Shown: positions 26,186-35,546, numbered from the stretch's first letter. The stretch is DNA of 64,000 nucleotides from JBHOQS01 sp042408875 (GCA_042408875.1 JBHOQS010000011.1:1-64000); one strand, 5' to 3'. Numbers and translations: made by a program. The notes: a model not told the origin generated them from the letters alone.

Positions 26186-26962
26186 CTAGCGTCGCAGCGC
26201 ATTCGTGGTGCTGATCAACTCATCCCAGGTTTGCACGACCCTCAGGTTAGCCTGGTAAGCGCGCTGCGCCTGGATCATCCGCGTGAACTCCTCGCTCAGC
26301 TCCACGTTCGAGCCCTCCAGGTTGCCGGGCAGCAGCCGCCCGCCAGTCACGGTCAAATCGAGGGGCTGCGCTGCACCGGAGTTCTCGCTCGGCACGAAGA
26401 GGTTCTCGCCCACGGCCAGCAGCCCGCGCGGGTTGGCAAAGGTAGCCACAGGCAGCTGCCCGAAAACGGTCTCCGCGACCTCATTGCCACGGCGGCCGCG
26501 CACAGTGCCGTCGGCAGCGATGCGTACGCCGGTGGCATCCGGCGGCACCGTAATGTCGCCCACCGGCAGCCCGGTCACCGTGACCAGCCGGCCGCTCGCA
26601 TCCAGCGTGAATGTGCCATCGCGGGTGTAGGCACGGTTGCCGTCGGGAAGGGTGACTTCAAAGAACCCATTCCCCTGAATGGCTACATCGAGGCCCTGAC
26701 CGGTCTGGAGCGCCGGCCCAGGCAGCATGATGCGTGTCACAGTCGCGACTGTGCCGTTGCCCACGGCGCCATATGGCTGCGCCTCTGCCGGGTATGGCGT
26801 GGTGCGAGTGTAGCCCCAGGGAGTGTAGAGCACGTCTTGGGTATCCACGCGGCTGCGTTTGAAGCCGGGGGTGTTCTGATTGGCGAGATTGTTGCCAATC
26901 ACGTCCAGGGCAAGCTGCTGCGCAGCCAGTCCGGAACTTGCCGTACGTAGAATGCTAAACAT
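26186..26962 (-). CDS. flgG: flagellar basal-body rod protein, FlgG type
   Basis: A 258-residue rod/hook-family protein. It has the N-terminal LALDVIGNNLANQNTPGFKRSRVD, the FlgG-type core GLDVAIQGNGFFEVTLPDG, and the C-terminal GSNVELSEEFTRMIQAQRAYQAN, ending in a rod helix. As the second of two such genes in tandem it is best taken as FlgG, the distal rod subunit, though the two paralogues are hard to assign without comparison. Confidence 0.85.
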   Translation of the reverse strand: MFSILRTASSGLAAQQLALDVIGNNLANQNTPGFKRSRVDTQDVLYTPWGYTRTTPYPAEAQPYGAVGNGTVATVTRIMLPGPALQTGQGLDVAIQGNGFFEVTLPDGNRAYTRDGTFTLDASGRLVTVTGLPVGDITVPPDATGVRIAADGTVRGRRGNEVAETVFGQLPVATFANPRGLLAVGENLFVPSENSGAAQPLDLTVTGGRLLPGNLEGSNVELSEEFTRMIQAQRAYQANLRVVQTWDELISTTNALRR

Positions 26963-27010
26963 CTCCAGCTACTCTCCTGCGGGACGCCGCGCCCGGCGGC
27001 GTGTGCCGCC

Positions 27011-27799
27011 CTACGATGTCGAGCCGACCCGGCCCACGTCGTTAATGGCCTCGCCCAGCGTCTGATCTTGCATCTGAAGCGCCCGAGCGCTCAGCTCATA
27101 CGCCCGCTGGATCTCGATCAGCCGCACCATAGTTCGGGAGAGATCGACGTTTGAACTCTCCAGGTAGCCCTGCCGCACCTGCGTGCCCGTCGCCGGGCGA
27201 GGCGCTGCCGGGTCCAGCGGCACCAGGTAGTTCTCGCCGGCTTTCTGTAGCGCAGGAACGTCAAACTCGACCAGGCGCAGGCGAGCAACGGCGTTCCCAT
27301 TCACAAAGATCGCCCCATCAGGACTGATGCTCAGGTCACCGGCGCCCACCTGGATAGGACCTTGCTCCCCCAGCACCAGATCGCCGGTGGCAGTGCGCAA
27401 CAGGCCGCTCCCGTCCACAGAGAAGTTTCCGGCGCGGGTGTACCGTTCACCGTCCGGAGCCTGAACGGCAAAGAACCCCGGCCCGACCAGCGCCAGATCA
27501 AGCGGCTCGCCTGTCTCATAGAGGCTTCCCTGGGATAGGTCAGGCAGCGGCTCCAGCGGATAGATGCCGCTGCCAACCGTGCCGACCAGCTCCGGTGCCA
27601 GGGGTGCCGGAAAAGGAATGTCCAGCGCTGGAGCGAGCGGATCAGTGCTGCCACGTAGCAAGAGCTCGAAGCTCTCTGCCGGCACACGATCCTGTTTGTA
27701 CCCCACCGTTCGCGCGTTGGCGAGATTGTTGGCCTCCACAGCAAGGCGTCGCATGTGCGTGTCCATTCCTGAGGCCGCCGAGTACAGTCCGCGAAGCAT
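27011..27799 (-). CDS. flgF: flagellar basal-body rod protein, FlgF type
   Basis: A 262-residue paralogue of the next gene. It opens LRGLYSAASGMDTHMRRLAV and EANNLANARTVGYKQDRV, with core LDLALVGPGFFAVQAPDGE and C-terminal LESSNVDLSRTMVRLIEIQR. The deviating NARTVGYKQ in place of NTPGYK is common in FlgF/FlhO proteins. It lies upstream of the flgG-like gene, the usual flgF-flgG order, and just after the secreted RskA-like gene. Confidence 0.82.
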   Translation of the reverse strand: MLRGLYSAASGMDTHMRRLAVEANNLANARTVGYKQDRVPAESFELLLRGSTDPLAPALDIPFPAPLAPELVGTVGSGIYPLEPLPDLSQGSLYETGEPLDLALVGPGFFAVQAPDGERYTRAGNFSVDGSGLLRTATGDLVLGEQGPIQVGAGDLSISPDGAIFVNGNAVARLRLVEFDVPALQKAGENYLVPLDPAAPRPATGTQVRQGYLESSNVDLSRTMVRLIEIQRAYELSARALQMQDQTLGEAINDVGRVGSTS

Positions 27800-27801
27800 C
27801 G

Positions 27802-28548
27802 CTACCTCCGTGTGCGCGCCACGCTGTATCCAAGGCCCAGACCGACGGCTAACGAGACACCGGAGGCAAGCACCCAGAGCGGGACGCCGCCGCGGTGTGC
27901 GGCAACGGGCGCCGCGGCAGCCTGGGTGCTGGTGCCGGCAGGCTGCGGCACTGGCACCGATGGCAGCGTCATCGTGACCGACGCCTCCCCACCCGTGCGC
28001 GGCAGCTCCCGCGGCCTAGGCAGCTCGCCACCGGCCCCACCTGCGCTCTCACGCGGGAAGTAGCCGGCGATGCTGTGCTGCGAGCCCGGCGATGGCGGGA
28101 GCACGCCGGCCGGCTCGACCGTCAGCAGAACGATGTCCCAGCCCTTCTCCGGGATCGAGTCGTTCAGCACAGTGTCGATACGCACTCCACTATTGCGATC
28201 GGCGTCGCCTTGAGCAAGCGCCAGCGCCTCGCCGCTATCGCTACGCATGAGCCAGATCGTATAGCGCTCGCCCTGAAGCTGCGGCAGGCCAGTCGCCAGC
28301 AGGCGTACCTCCCCTTCGCCGAAGACGATCTCGGCAATACCGCTGGCCGTCTGCGGTCCCCAGTTCGACAGGCCGGGCCGGTAGGTGAGAATAACCTTCA
28401 CCGGCGTGCCGTTCGCCTGGACAGGACGCGGGCCCAGCGGTGCGGTACCTGCAAGCACCAGCAGGAGCAGCAGCATGAACAGCAGGCGGCGCATTGCCCG
28501 GCTGTGCTGCGCCAGTACCGGCATGACTATCGTTTGCAGAGGGATCAT
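27802..28548 (-). CDS. secreted RskA-like domain protein with C-terminal membrane anchor
   Basis: A 248-residue protein. A signal-like helix (about residues 20-36, RLLFMLLLLLVLAG) leads to a beta-rich domain with LATGLPQLQGERYTIWLMRSDSG, much like the C-terminal extracytoplasmic domain of RskA-type anti-sigma factors. A Pro-rich stalk including LPRTGG follows, then a C-terminal helix (VPLWVLASGVSLAVGLGLGY) and basic tail ARTRR. AGGAG lies eight bases before the ATG at 28548. It sits between fliA and flgF, a place where no standard flagellar gene is known to me. A role in sensing or surface anchoring is inference. Confidence 0.7.
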   Translation of the reverse strand: MIPLQTIVMPVLAQHSRAMRRLLFMLLLLLVLAGTAPLGPRPVQANGTPVKVILTYRPGLSNWGPQTASGIAEIVFGEGEVRLLATGLPQLQGERYTIWLMRSDSGEALALAQGDADRNSGVRIDTVLNDSIPEKGWDIVLLTVEPAGVLPPSPGSQHSIAGYFPRESAGGAGGELPRPRELPRTGGEASVTMTLPSVPVPQPAGTSTQAAAAPVAAHRGGVPLWVLASGVSLAVGLGLGYSVARTRR

Positions 28549-28558
28549 CGCGGAACTC

Positions 28559-29356
28559 CTAAACTCCTAGGGGCTGCATCAGCCGCGCGGCGCGCAGGGC
28601 CGCGCGCAGCTTCAGCATGGCCGACGTGTGAAGCTGGCTGACCCGGCTCTCCGAGACCTCCAGCACGGCGCTGATCTCCTTGAGCGTCAGGTCTTCGTAA
28701 TAGTATAGGGAGATCACCAGGCGGTCGCGGTCCGGCAGGTTCTCGATCGCTTGGATCAAGGCGCGGCGCAGCTCGCTACGCATGGCCTCCTGCTCAGGGT
28801 CCGGGCTGGCCTCATCGGGCAGCACTGCCAGCAGCGACATCGGCTCGTCTTCATCCCCTTGGAGCACCGTCGCTGCATCGAGGGAGATCATGGCATGGCT
28901 GGCGTCCTGAAGCGCCCGCGCGTACTCCTCCGGCGAGAGATTGAGATACCGGCAGACCTCTTCCTCTGTGGGCATGCGGCCGTGCTCCTGCTGGAGGGCC
29001 AGGTAGGCTCGTTCCAGTTCGCGGGCGCGCTTGGAAGCGCTACGTGAGAGCAGGTTGAGGCTGCGCAGGGCGTCCAGGATGCTGCCGCGGATGCGCTGGA
29101 TAGCGTACGTTTCGAACTTCACGCCGTGTCCCGGGTCGAAGCGATCGATGGCCTCGATCAGGCCGATCATGCCGTAGCCCAGGATGTCGTCGGAGTCCAG
29201 GATGGCGGGCAGGTGCAGGGCCATCCGGCCAATAACGTACTTGACGAGCGGCACGTATTGCAGGATCAGCTCCTGCCGTAGCCGCGGGTCACGCGTCCGA
29301 GCGAAGCGTGCCCAGCAGTCTGCCGGCAAGGCCGGCGGGCTCGTCAGCGCTAGCAT
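28559..29356 (-). CDS. fliA: flagellar sigma factor 28 (FliA/WhiG family)
   Basis: A 265-residue sigma-70 family factor. Regions 2-4 are clear: PLVKYVIGRMA, ILGYGMIGLIEAIDRFDPGHGVKFETYAIQ (split across regions 2.3-2.4), RSASKRARELERAY and the region-4 helix LTLKEISAVLEVSESRVSQLHT. The ATG at 29356 follows GGAGGAG by six bases. FliA directs late flagellar and chemotaxis promoters and is restrained by FlgM, encoded 2.5 kb downstream. Confidence 0.93.
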   Translation of the reverse strand: MLALTSPPALPADCWARFARTRDPRLRQELILQYVPLVKYVIGRMALHLPAILDSDDILGYGMIGLIEAIDRFDPGHGVKFETYAIQRIRGSILDALRSLNLLSRSASKRARELERAYLALQQEHGRMPTEEEVCRYLNLSPEEYARALQDASHAMISLDAATVLQGDEDEPMSLLAVLPDEASPDPEQEAMRSELRRALIQAIENLPDRDRLVISLYYYEDLTLKEISAVLEVSESRVSQLHTSAMLKLRAALRAARLMQPLGV

Positions 29357-29472
29357 GATCGCTCCTCCCAACCCCACATCCGCCTGCAACCGATCGCGCG
29401 TGGTCCTCGTTACTGGCCCTTCCCCGGCGCAGGGAGCCAGCGTCCGGACGTACGCTCTCTATCCTCACCCCA

Positions 29473-29760
29473 TCAGCCTCGCTCAGTTGTACCAGCGTCC
29501 AGTGCTCCACTCTTCACCTGCGTCACACCGGATGGCCTGCCCGGCCGCCTGGGCCGCTCAGCACTGAGCGTGGCGTGTGCGAGCACACACAGGAGCGTCT
29601 TCGCCAGCACAGCCACGATGAGCGCAGCGGTGCTGCCGAGCAAGACCGCCTCTTCCACCGGGCGCCGCGCCAGCAGCGCAGCACCGTCCACGGTGCAAAA
29701 GGCCAGCGCAACTAGCACCATCGCCCCACGCTCCAGCAGGTCCATCCACCTGTCCGGCAT
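29473..29760 (-). CDS. small two-helix membrane protein between flhF and fliA
   Basis: A 95-residue protein with two hydrophobic helices (RGAMVLVALAFCTVDGAALL and EAVLLGSTAALIVAVLAKTL) and a basic, likely cytoplasmic C-terminus (SAERPRRPGRPSG). No family recognised. It occupies the place where flhG (a MinD-like ATPase) normally lies between flhF and fliA, but it has no P-loop and cannot be FlhG. It is co-directional with and close to flhF. Confidence 0.6.
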   Translation of the reverse strand: MPDRWMDLLERGAMVLVALAFCTVDGAALLARRPVEEAVLLGSTAALIVAVLAKTLLCVLAHATLSAERPRRPGRPSGVTQVKSGALDAGTTERG

Positions 29761-29799
29761 AGCTCAGCCTCGCCACCTTCCCGACCAGCGATCGTGCGC

Positions 29800-30999
29800 T
29801 CATACCCCGTCGACCTTCACCTGGGCACCCAGGATCAGCGTGGCTAGCCGCTGCGGCCTGGCCGGCTCCAGGTCATCGGGCACCTCCTGGCCAGTGGTGA
29901 AGAACACCAGTGGCAGGCCGGAGCGGTGTGCCAGATTGAAGGCCGGCCCAAAGCGGCTGGCCTCATCGAGCTTGGTCAGCACCAAGCCATTCAGCGGCAC
30001 CAGCGCAAACCGCCGGGCGATGTCCAGGAGCCCGACACCGTCGGTCGTCGCGCTCACGGTGAGGTAGACACGGCGCCGGTCTGACGGGATCGCCTCCAGC
30101 AGCGCGCGCAGCTCATCCAGATGGGCGGCGTCCTGCTGGCTCCGCCCCGGCGTATCGACCAGCACAACATCCGCGCTGGGCGTGGCGAGCGCCTGCGTGA
30201 CCTCCGCGGGAGAAGTCACTACGTCCATCGGCAGTCCGAGCAGCCGGGCGTAGGCTTGCAACTGGTCTACCGCCCCGGCGCGCACCGTATCCGTCGTGAG
30301 CAACCGGACACGCTTGCGCTGCGGGAGGGCGAACATGGCGGCGAGCTTTGCCAGCGTGGTCGTCTTCCCCGCTCCGGTCGGACCGATCAGCACGAGCACC
30401 GTCTCCTCGCCTGGCCGCAGCGCCGGCTCTGCTACGGTGAGCCGCCGCGCGAGCGCCCGCACCGTGGCCTCGCGCGCGGCCTCAGGCCTGCCGAGCGCCG
30501 CGAGCTCGAGCTCGCCCGCGACCTCCTCGACGACGCGAGCGGCGGCCAGCTCCTCGACGCCCTCATCGCGCAGGCGACGGTAGATGCTCCCCAGGGCTGG
30601 GTGCCGCGCTGCGGCGGGCTCGCGGAGCGCCTGCGTCGAGAACTGCTCCATCGCGGCGCGCATGTCTGCCAGCAGACGACGAAGCTCATGGAGCTCATCG
30701 GTTCGCCGCGGGACGGTTCCTGCGGCCGCTCCGGCAGAGGCCGGGGGCTGGATGTCTCGAAGCTCGCTGCGCCAGTCGAGCGGCGGCCGGCGCTGTACAC
30801 GGCGCTCGTTCCGTACCGGCAGGGGACCGTCGCCCACGGCCACTGCGACCTCCACGCCCTCGGCCTGGCGCAGCAAGCCGAGCAGGCCACCGCGGCGGGC
30901 TGGCCGCTCATGCAGGATCAGCACATCCGGGCCGAGTTCTTCGCGAATGCGGGCCAGCGCCTCACGTGCGCTGGGGGCAACGTACGTCTTAACCTTCAT
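29800..30999 (-). CDS. flhF: flagellar biosynthesis GTPase FlhF
   Basis: A 399-residue SRP-family GTPase. The N-terminus KVKTYVAPSAREALARIREEL is the FlhF B domain; the NG domain has the P-loop LIGPTGAGKTTTLAKLA, then RKRVRLLTTDTVRAGAVDQL, VVLVDTPGRS and LVLTKLDEAS. FlhF marks the position and number of flagella at the pole with FlhG. Here the partner flhG is not adjacent. Its start overlaps the end of flhA by 11 bases. Confidence 0.94.
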   Translation of the reverse strand: MKVKTYVAPSAREALARIREELGPDVLILHERPARRGGLLGLLRQAEGVEVAVAVGDGPLPVRNERRVQRRPPLDWRSELRDIQPPASAGAAAGTVPRRTDELHELRRLLADMRAAMEQFSTQALREPAAARHPALGSIYRRLRDEGVEELAAARVVEEVAGELELAALGRPEAAREATVRALARRLTVAEPALRPGEETVLVLIGPTGAGKTTTLAKLAAMFALPQRKRVRLLTTDTVRAGAVDQLQAYARLLGLPMDVVTSPAEVTQALATPSADVVLVDTPGRSQQDAAHLDELRALLEAIPSDRRRVYLTVSATTDGVGLLDIARRFALVPLNGLVLTKLDEASRFGPAFNLAHRSGLPLVFFTTGQEVPDDLEPARPQRLATLILGAQVKVDGV

Positions 31000-33091
31000 C
31001 GTCCATGCTCACTGTAGCAGTTGTGTGGACCTCAACCCCGGGCGGCACTTCCTGGTAGGCCAGAATTACCAGCCCAGGGAGCGCTCGCTCGGATAGCCGC
31101 TTGAGCGGCAGGCGGATGCGGCTGCTGACGATCGCAGCGGGCTGGTGGCCCATCGCGGCCAGCGCCTCCATCGCCTGGGCCATGCGCCGGAGCAGCCGCT
31201 GGGCGGCGCTGGGGTCGATGACGATGTTCATCCCGCGCTCGCCCGGCTGAAGGCTTTCTGCCAGCTCGTGCTGAAGCTGCGGCGCCAGGGTAAACGCATG
31301 CAGGACGCCTTGCTCAAGCAGGGGATTGCAGATCGTTCGTCCGAGCGCCTGCCGGACAAGCTCGCTCAGCGTATCGTGATCACGCACCGTCTGTGCATGG
31401 TCAGCCAGGGTTTCCAGGATCGTCACGAGATCGCGGATCGATACCCGCTCGCGCAGCAGGTTCTGCAGCACCTTCTGCACGTCCCCGATGCTAAGCGGAT
31501 TGGGCACCAGCTCCGCCACCAGCGCCGGGTGCGTTTGCCGGACGCTGTCCAGTAGGACCTGCACGTCCTGACGGCTCAGGATCGAGGGCGCGTGGGTCTT
31601 CAGCACCTCGGTGAGGTGGGTGGTGATGACCGACGCCGGATCGACGACGGTGTAGCCAAGCATCTCTGCTCGTTCCTTGAGATCGGCGGCGATCCACACC
31701 GCCGGCAGGCCGAAGGCAGGCTCGCGCGTTGGCGTGCCGTCGATCGGACCGGCAGCCACGCCCGGGTCCATCGCCAGATAGCGGCCAGCGCGGGCTTCGC
31801 CCTGGGCTACCTGCACCCCGCGTAGCTTGATCACGTACGCGTTCGCTGCAAGCTGGAGGTTATCGCGGATCCGGATCGTCGGGACGACGATGCCCAGCTC
31901 CAGCGCGAGCTGCTTGCGGATGAGCGTAATGCGGCTGAGCAGATTGCCGCCCTGCTCAGGGTCGGCCAGCGCGATCAGCCCGTAGCCGATCTCGAGCTCG
32001 ATCGGATCGAGCGGCAGCATCTTGACCACGGCCTGCGCATCCAGCGGCTCGTCCCTGGTGGGGGCTGGTGCACCGGCAGCCGCGCTGGCGGCGACTGCGG
32101 CCTGCTGGCGGCTCCGCTGCAGCGCAAACGCCGCGGCGCCGGCCATCGCCGCGATGGCAAAGAACGGCAGCTTGGGCAGTCCCGGCACGGCACCCAGCGC
32201 TGCCAGCAATGCAGCGACGATCGCCAGGGCGCGCGGGTTGGCCAGGACCTGGCTCAGTACGTCACGGCCGAGATTGGCCTCTGAGGCCGCGCGAGTGACG
32301 ATGATGCCCGTCGCCGTCGAGATCAGCAGTGCCGGGATCTGGCTCACCAGCCCGTCGCCGACGGTCAGCAGGGTGTATGTCTGAAGCGCCTGCATGAGCG
32401 GCATCTTGAGCTGGAGCACGCCGATGGCGAAACCACCCAGGATGTTGATGAAAATAATGATGATGCCGGCGATGGCGTCGCCCTTGACGAACTTACTGGC
32501 GCCGTCCATGGCACCGTAGAAGTCGGCCTCTTGCTGGATGGCCTTGCGCCGCCGCCGCGCCTCTTCCTCGGTGATGATGCCGGCGTTCAGGTCGGCGTCG
32601 ATGCTCATCTGCTTGCCAGGCATGGCATCAAGGGTGAAGCGGGCTGCCACCTCGGCCACCCGCCCGGCGCCGTTGGTGATGACCACGAACTGGATCACCA
32701 CCAGGATGAGGAACACCACCACGCCGACGATGTAGTTGCCCCCGACCACAAAGCTACCGAACGCCTCGATGACCGAGCCAGCGTGCGCCTGAAGCAGGAT
32801 CAGTCGCGAGGCAGCAATGTTCAGGCCCAGGCGGTAGAGCGTGGCGATCAGCAGGAGCGAGGGGAAGACCGAGAACTCCAGCGGGTCGCGGATGTACATG
32901 CTGACCAGCAGCATGATCAGCCCGCCTGCCACGTTGATCGTGATCAGGATATCCAGCACGAAGGGCGGCAGCGGGATGATCATGATGCCGATCACGGCTG
33001 CAACGGCCATCGCCAGCAGGATGTCGCTCTGCTGGAGGAGCTTCTGTAAGCCGGCTGGGACAGTGGTGCTCGACGGGGCGTTCACAGCCAT
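30989..33091 (-). CDS. flhA: flagellar type III export gate protein FlhA
   Basis: A 700-residue export gate protein. About eight N-terminal helices (DILLAMAVAAVIGIMIIPLP through LGAVPGLPKLPFFAIAAMAG) surround the FHIPEP-region loop with RVAEVAARFTLDAMPGKQMS and DADLNAGIITEEEARRRR. A soluble C-terminal domain follows, which docks chaperone-substrate pairs. The gene is between flhB (3-bp gap) and flhF (overlap), so all three are coupled. Confidence 0.96.
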   Translation of the reverse strand: MAVNAPSSTTVPAGLQKLLQQSDILLAMAVAAVIGIMIIPLPPFVLDILITINVAGGLIMLLVSMYIRDPLEFSVFPSLLLIATLYRLGLNIAASRLILLQAHAGSVIEAFGSFVVGGNYIVGVVVFLILVVIQFVVITNGAGRVAEVAARFTLDAMPGKQMSIDADLNAGIITEEEARRRRKAIQQEADFYGAMDGASKFVKGDAIAGIIIIFINILGGFAIGVLQLKMPLMQALQTYTLLTVGDGLVSQIPALLISTATGIIVTRAASEANLGRDVLSQVLANPRALAIVAALLAALGAVPGLPKLPFFAIAAMAGAAAFALQRSRQQAAVAASAAAGAPAPTRDEPLDAQAVVKMLPLDPIELEIGYGLIALADPEQGGNLLSRITLIRKQLALELGIVVPTIRIRDNLQLAANAYVIKLRGVQVAQGEARAGRYLAMDPGVAAGPIDGTPTREPAFGLPAVWIAADLKERAEMLGYTVVDPASVITTHLTEVLKTHAPSILSRQDVQVLLDSVRQTHPALVAELVPNPLSIGDVQKVLQNLLRERVSIRDLVTILETLADHAQTVRDHDTLSELVRQALGRTICNPLLEQGVLHAFTLAPQLQHELAESLQPGERGMNIVIDPSAAQRLLRRMAQAMEALAAMGHQPAAIVSSRIRLPLKRLSERALPGLVILAYQEVPPGVEVHTTATVSMDDEG

Positions 33092-33094
33092 TGC

Positions 33095-34165
33095 TCAGGC
33101 TCCAGCGGCGAAGGCATGCGGGCGGCGCAAACTGTAAACATAGGCCAGCACCTCCGCCACAGCCTCGTACAGCTCGGCTGGGATCTCCTGGCCTTCCTCA
33201 ACGCTCTGGTACAGCGCCCGCGCCAGCGGCGGGTTCTCCACTAGCGGCACACCGTGCTCTCGGGCGAGTTCTTTGATCCGCTGCGCCAGGTAGCCCTGGC
33301 CTTTCGCCTGGACGCGCGGCGCGCGCATCTTCTGAGGGCTATAGGCCAGGGCCACTGCGTAGTGGGTCGGGTTCGTCACCACAACGTCTGCTTTCGGCAC
33401 AGCCACAGTAATGCGGGCGCGCATCAGTTTGCGGGCGAAGGCACGCAGTCTGGCACGCACCTCCGGATTCCCCTCGCTTTGCTTGATTTCTTCGCGAATG
33501 TCTTCACGGCTCATCCGCAGTCCCTGGAAGTACTCCCAGCGCTGGTAGGCGTAGTCTGCCGCGGCCAGCGCTGCCAGCGCCAGGGCAGCCTTCACGCCGA
33601 GCTCGCCCAGGAGCGCGCCGATGCGCGCTGCCGCAGCGCTCGTCTCAGGGGGCAGCAGCAGAAGCTCCCAGATGCGCTGGCGAGCCACCGCCCACACCAC
33701 CAGCGCGACCACGGCCAGCTTCAGCGCTGACTTGAGCAGCTCGACTAGGGCGCGGCGAGAGAAGAGCAGCCGGCGCAGGCCACTCAGCGGGTTAAGCCGG
33801 CTGAGATCAGGCCGCAGTGGATAGGCAGTGAGGACGAACCCGGCCTGGACGTACTTCGCCGCAATACCGACGGCCGACAGCGCGATCAGGAGCGGAGCCA
33901 TCACGGCCAGATAGGCCAGCGCGACCTCCACACCATGCTGCTGGACACGCTCAGGTGTAAGCTCGGTGGCACTGAGATGCTGGAAGGCGTGCTGCATGAG
34001 CTCGCCCAGCCGCCCGACGATGCCTCCAGCACTGTTCTGGAGTACCAGGAACCCGGCCAGCAGGCTGACCGCCACGCCGATCTCCACACTGTGGGGCACC
34101 TCACCACGGCTTCGCGCTTCAGCCAGGCGCTTAGGCGTAGGGGCTTCCGTACGCTCGCCGGGCAT
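33095..34165 (-). CDS. flhB: flagellar export switch protein FlhB
   Basis: A 356-residue FlhB. The start ERTEAPTPKRLAEARSRGEV is the family signature, followed by four hydrophobic helices, and the C-terminal domain carries the self-cleavage motif NPTH in VVTNPTHYAVALAYSPQKM. Cleavage there switches export from hook to filament substrates. It lies one base from fliR and three from flhA. Confidence 0.96.
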   Translation of the reverse strand: MPGERTEAPTPKRLAEARSRGEVPHSVEIGVAVSLLAGFLVLQNSAGGIVGRLGELMQHAFQHLSATELTPERVQQHGVEVALAYLAVMAPLLIALSAVGIAAKYVQAGFVLTAYPLRPDLSRLNPLSGLRRLLFSRRALVELLKSALKLAVVALVVWAVARQRIWELLLLPPETSAAAARIGALLGELGVKAALALAALAAADYAYQRWEYFQGLRMSREDIREEIKQSEGNPEVRARLRAFARKLMRARITVAVPKADVVVTNPTHYAVALAYSPQKMRAPRVQAKGQGYLAQRIKELAREHGVPLVENPPLARALYQSVEEGQEIPAELYEAVAEVLAYVYSLRRPHAFAAGA

Positions 34166-34166
34166 C

Positions 34167-34934
34167 CTAGCCTCCCAGGCTCCATACTGCCGCAGCCGGC
34201 GCCCCGCGCATCAGCACTGTGGCACGGGGAACCAGCACCCCCATCGCCAGGGCCAGCACAAGCATGCCCACAAGCATCTTGGCCGGCAGATTGACCGCCA
34301 GCACATTCAATTGCGGCATCGCCCGCGCCATTACGGCGATGGCCAGGTCAACGACCAGGAGCGGACCGATGACCGGGAGAGCCAGCCCCAGTGCCGCGGA
34401 GAAAAGCGCGCCCGTCAACTGGACGGTACGCTCTGTCGTCATACCCGTCACGTCAAACGTTCCGACCGGCACCACCTCGAACAAGTGGCTGAGCGCCTGG
34501 AAGAACAGGTGATGTGCATCGGAGGCTAGGAAGACCAGGACCGCCAGCGCCGTGTAGAAACGCTCTAGTAAGGCGCTCTGATCACCAAGCATCGGATCGA
34601 CCGTGCTGGCGAAGCTAAAGCCGATCTGGACGTCCAGCAGGCCGGCAGCGAACTGCACAGCCTGCGCTGCCAGGTTGACTATAAAGCCGAGAACGAGCCC
34701 GAGCACTGCCTCGCGGACCAGCAGTGCGGCGTAGGCCAGCCCTTCCGGTGGTGGCGCTGCCACCGCCGCGCCGGGGGGCAGCAACGCCGCTGCCACCAGG
34801 GCGCCCAGGGCAAGGCGGAGCAGCGCCGGCACCTGCCGCCCGCCGAAGAACGGCATAGCGACGAAGGCAGCGCTGACGCGCGCCGTCATCAGGAGCAACA
34901 CCGGAAGGTAGTGCGCCGGAAACTCGATCAGCAT
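34167..34934 (-). CDS. fliR: flagellar export gate protein FliR
   Basis: A 255-residue membrane protein with six or so helices. Family features are MTARVSAAFVAMPFFGGRQVP, LGLVLGFIVNLAAQAVQFAA, and DPMLGDQSALLERFYTALAV; the C-terminal LNVLAVNLPAKMLVGMLVLA is also typical. FliR with FliP and FliQ forms the core of the export channel. It follows fliQ by one base. Confidence 0.94.
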   Translation of the reverse strand: MLIEFPAHYLPVLLLMTARVSAAFVAMPFFGGRQVPALLRLALGALVAAALLPPGAAVAAPPPEGLAYAALLVREAVLGLVLGFIVNLAAQAVQFAAGLLDVQIGFSFASTVDPMLGDQSALLERFYTALAVLVFLASDAHHLFFQALSHLFEVVPVGTFDVTGMTTERTVQLTGALFSAALGLALPVIGPLLVVDLAIAVMARAMPQLNVLAVNLPAKMLVGMLVLALAMGVLVPRATVLMRGAPAAAVWSLGG

Positions 34935-34935
34935 C

Positions 34936-35205
34936 TCAGCGTGCTAGCGAAGGCAGCAGTGCAAACAGGTTGGTCGTGTAGGCCAGCATGACACGGATCA
35001 TCCACGGCCCGAAGAGCAACAGCGCGGCGAAGACTGCCAGCATCTTCGGCACGAAGGTGAGCGTGGCCTCGTTGAGCTGCGTCATCGCCTGGAAGATGCT
35101 CACCAGCAGGCCGACGATCAGCGCAACCAGGAGCAGTGGCCCCGCAAGCATCAGCCCGGTGATAAAGGCACTGCGGCCGATCTCGATGACAGCCTGGTCG
35201 GTCAT
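34936..35205 (-). CDS. fliQ: flagellar export gate protein FliQ
   Basis: An 89-residue, two-helix protein (LAGPLLLVALIVGLLVSIFQ and MLAVFAALLLFGPWMIRVML) joined by the conserved loop AMTQLNEATLTFVPK. The ATG at 35205 has AGGAAG five bases upstream. It is the first flagellar gene of this reverse block: fliP, which normally precedes it, is absent, and the next gene upstream is an unrelated reductase on the other strand. Confidence 0.95.
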   Translation of the reverse strand: MTDQAVIEIGRSAFITGLMLAGPLLLVALIVGLLVSIFQAMTQLNEATLTFVPKMLAVFAALLLFGPWMIRVMLAYTTNLFALLPSLAR

Positions 35206-35546
35206 GTGGCTTCCTGCCTCCTGCAACTGCGCTTCCTGCCACGTACTCAGGCGCGGGACCTCGGTCGGGTCACAGTGTGCCGTGTGACCTGCTGCGCCGC
35301 CATGGTACGGCACCTGCCGCTGGCTCTGTAGGGAGCAAGCGCCCGGTTGCAGCGGCCAGTAGTCTCGCGCTGCGTCCGACGGGAGTACCGTTTGCACAGA
35401 CAGGAGCCATGCAGCGAGCCGCGCTCGAAAGCATCGCTCGAGGCCTATTAGGCCTTATAATTGAAGGACATCCGGGGATGGCCGCCGGCCACGCGGCAGA
35501 GGGCGGCGTGCCGACAGCACTGGGAGCAAGGACAGGAGCAAGGACG
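35206..35546. other. 341-bp divergent intergenic region
   Basis: No gene seen. It must hold the promoters of the flagellar block (minus) and the aldo/keto reductase (plus). A TATAAT at 35456-35461 faces the reductase but has no consensus -35 at the right distance. No FliA-type promoter was recognised on the minus strand. Confidence 0.5.

Noticed and set aside
28010..28030. LPRTGG in the RskA-like protein as a sortase signal
   Set aside because: A sortase motif should lie just before the C-terminal helix; here some 40 residues intervene, and no sortase gene is nearby.
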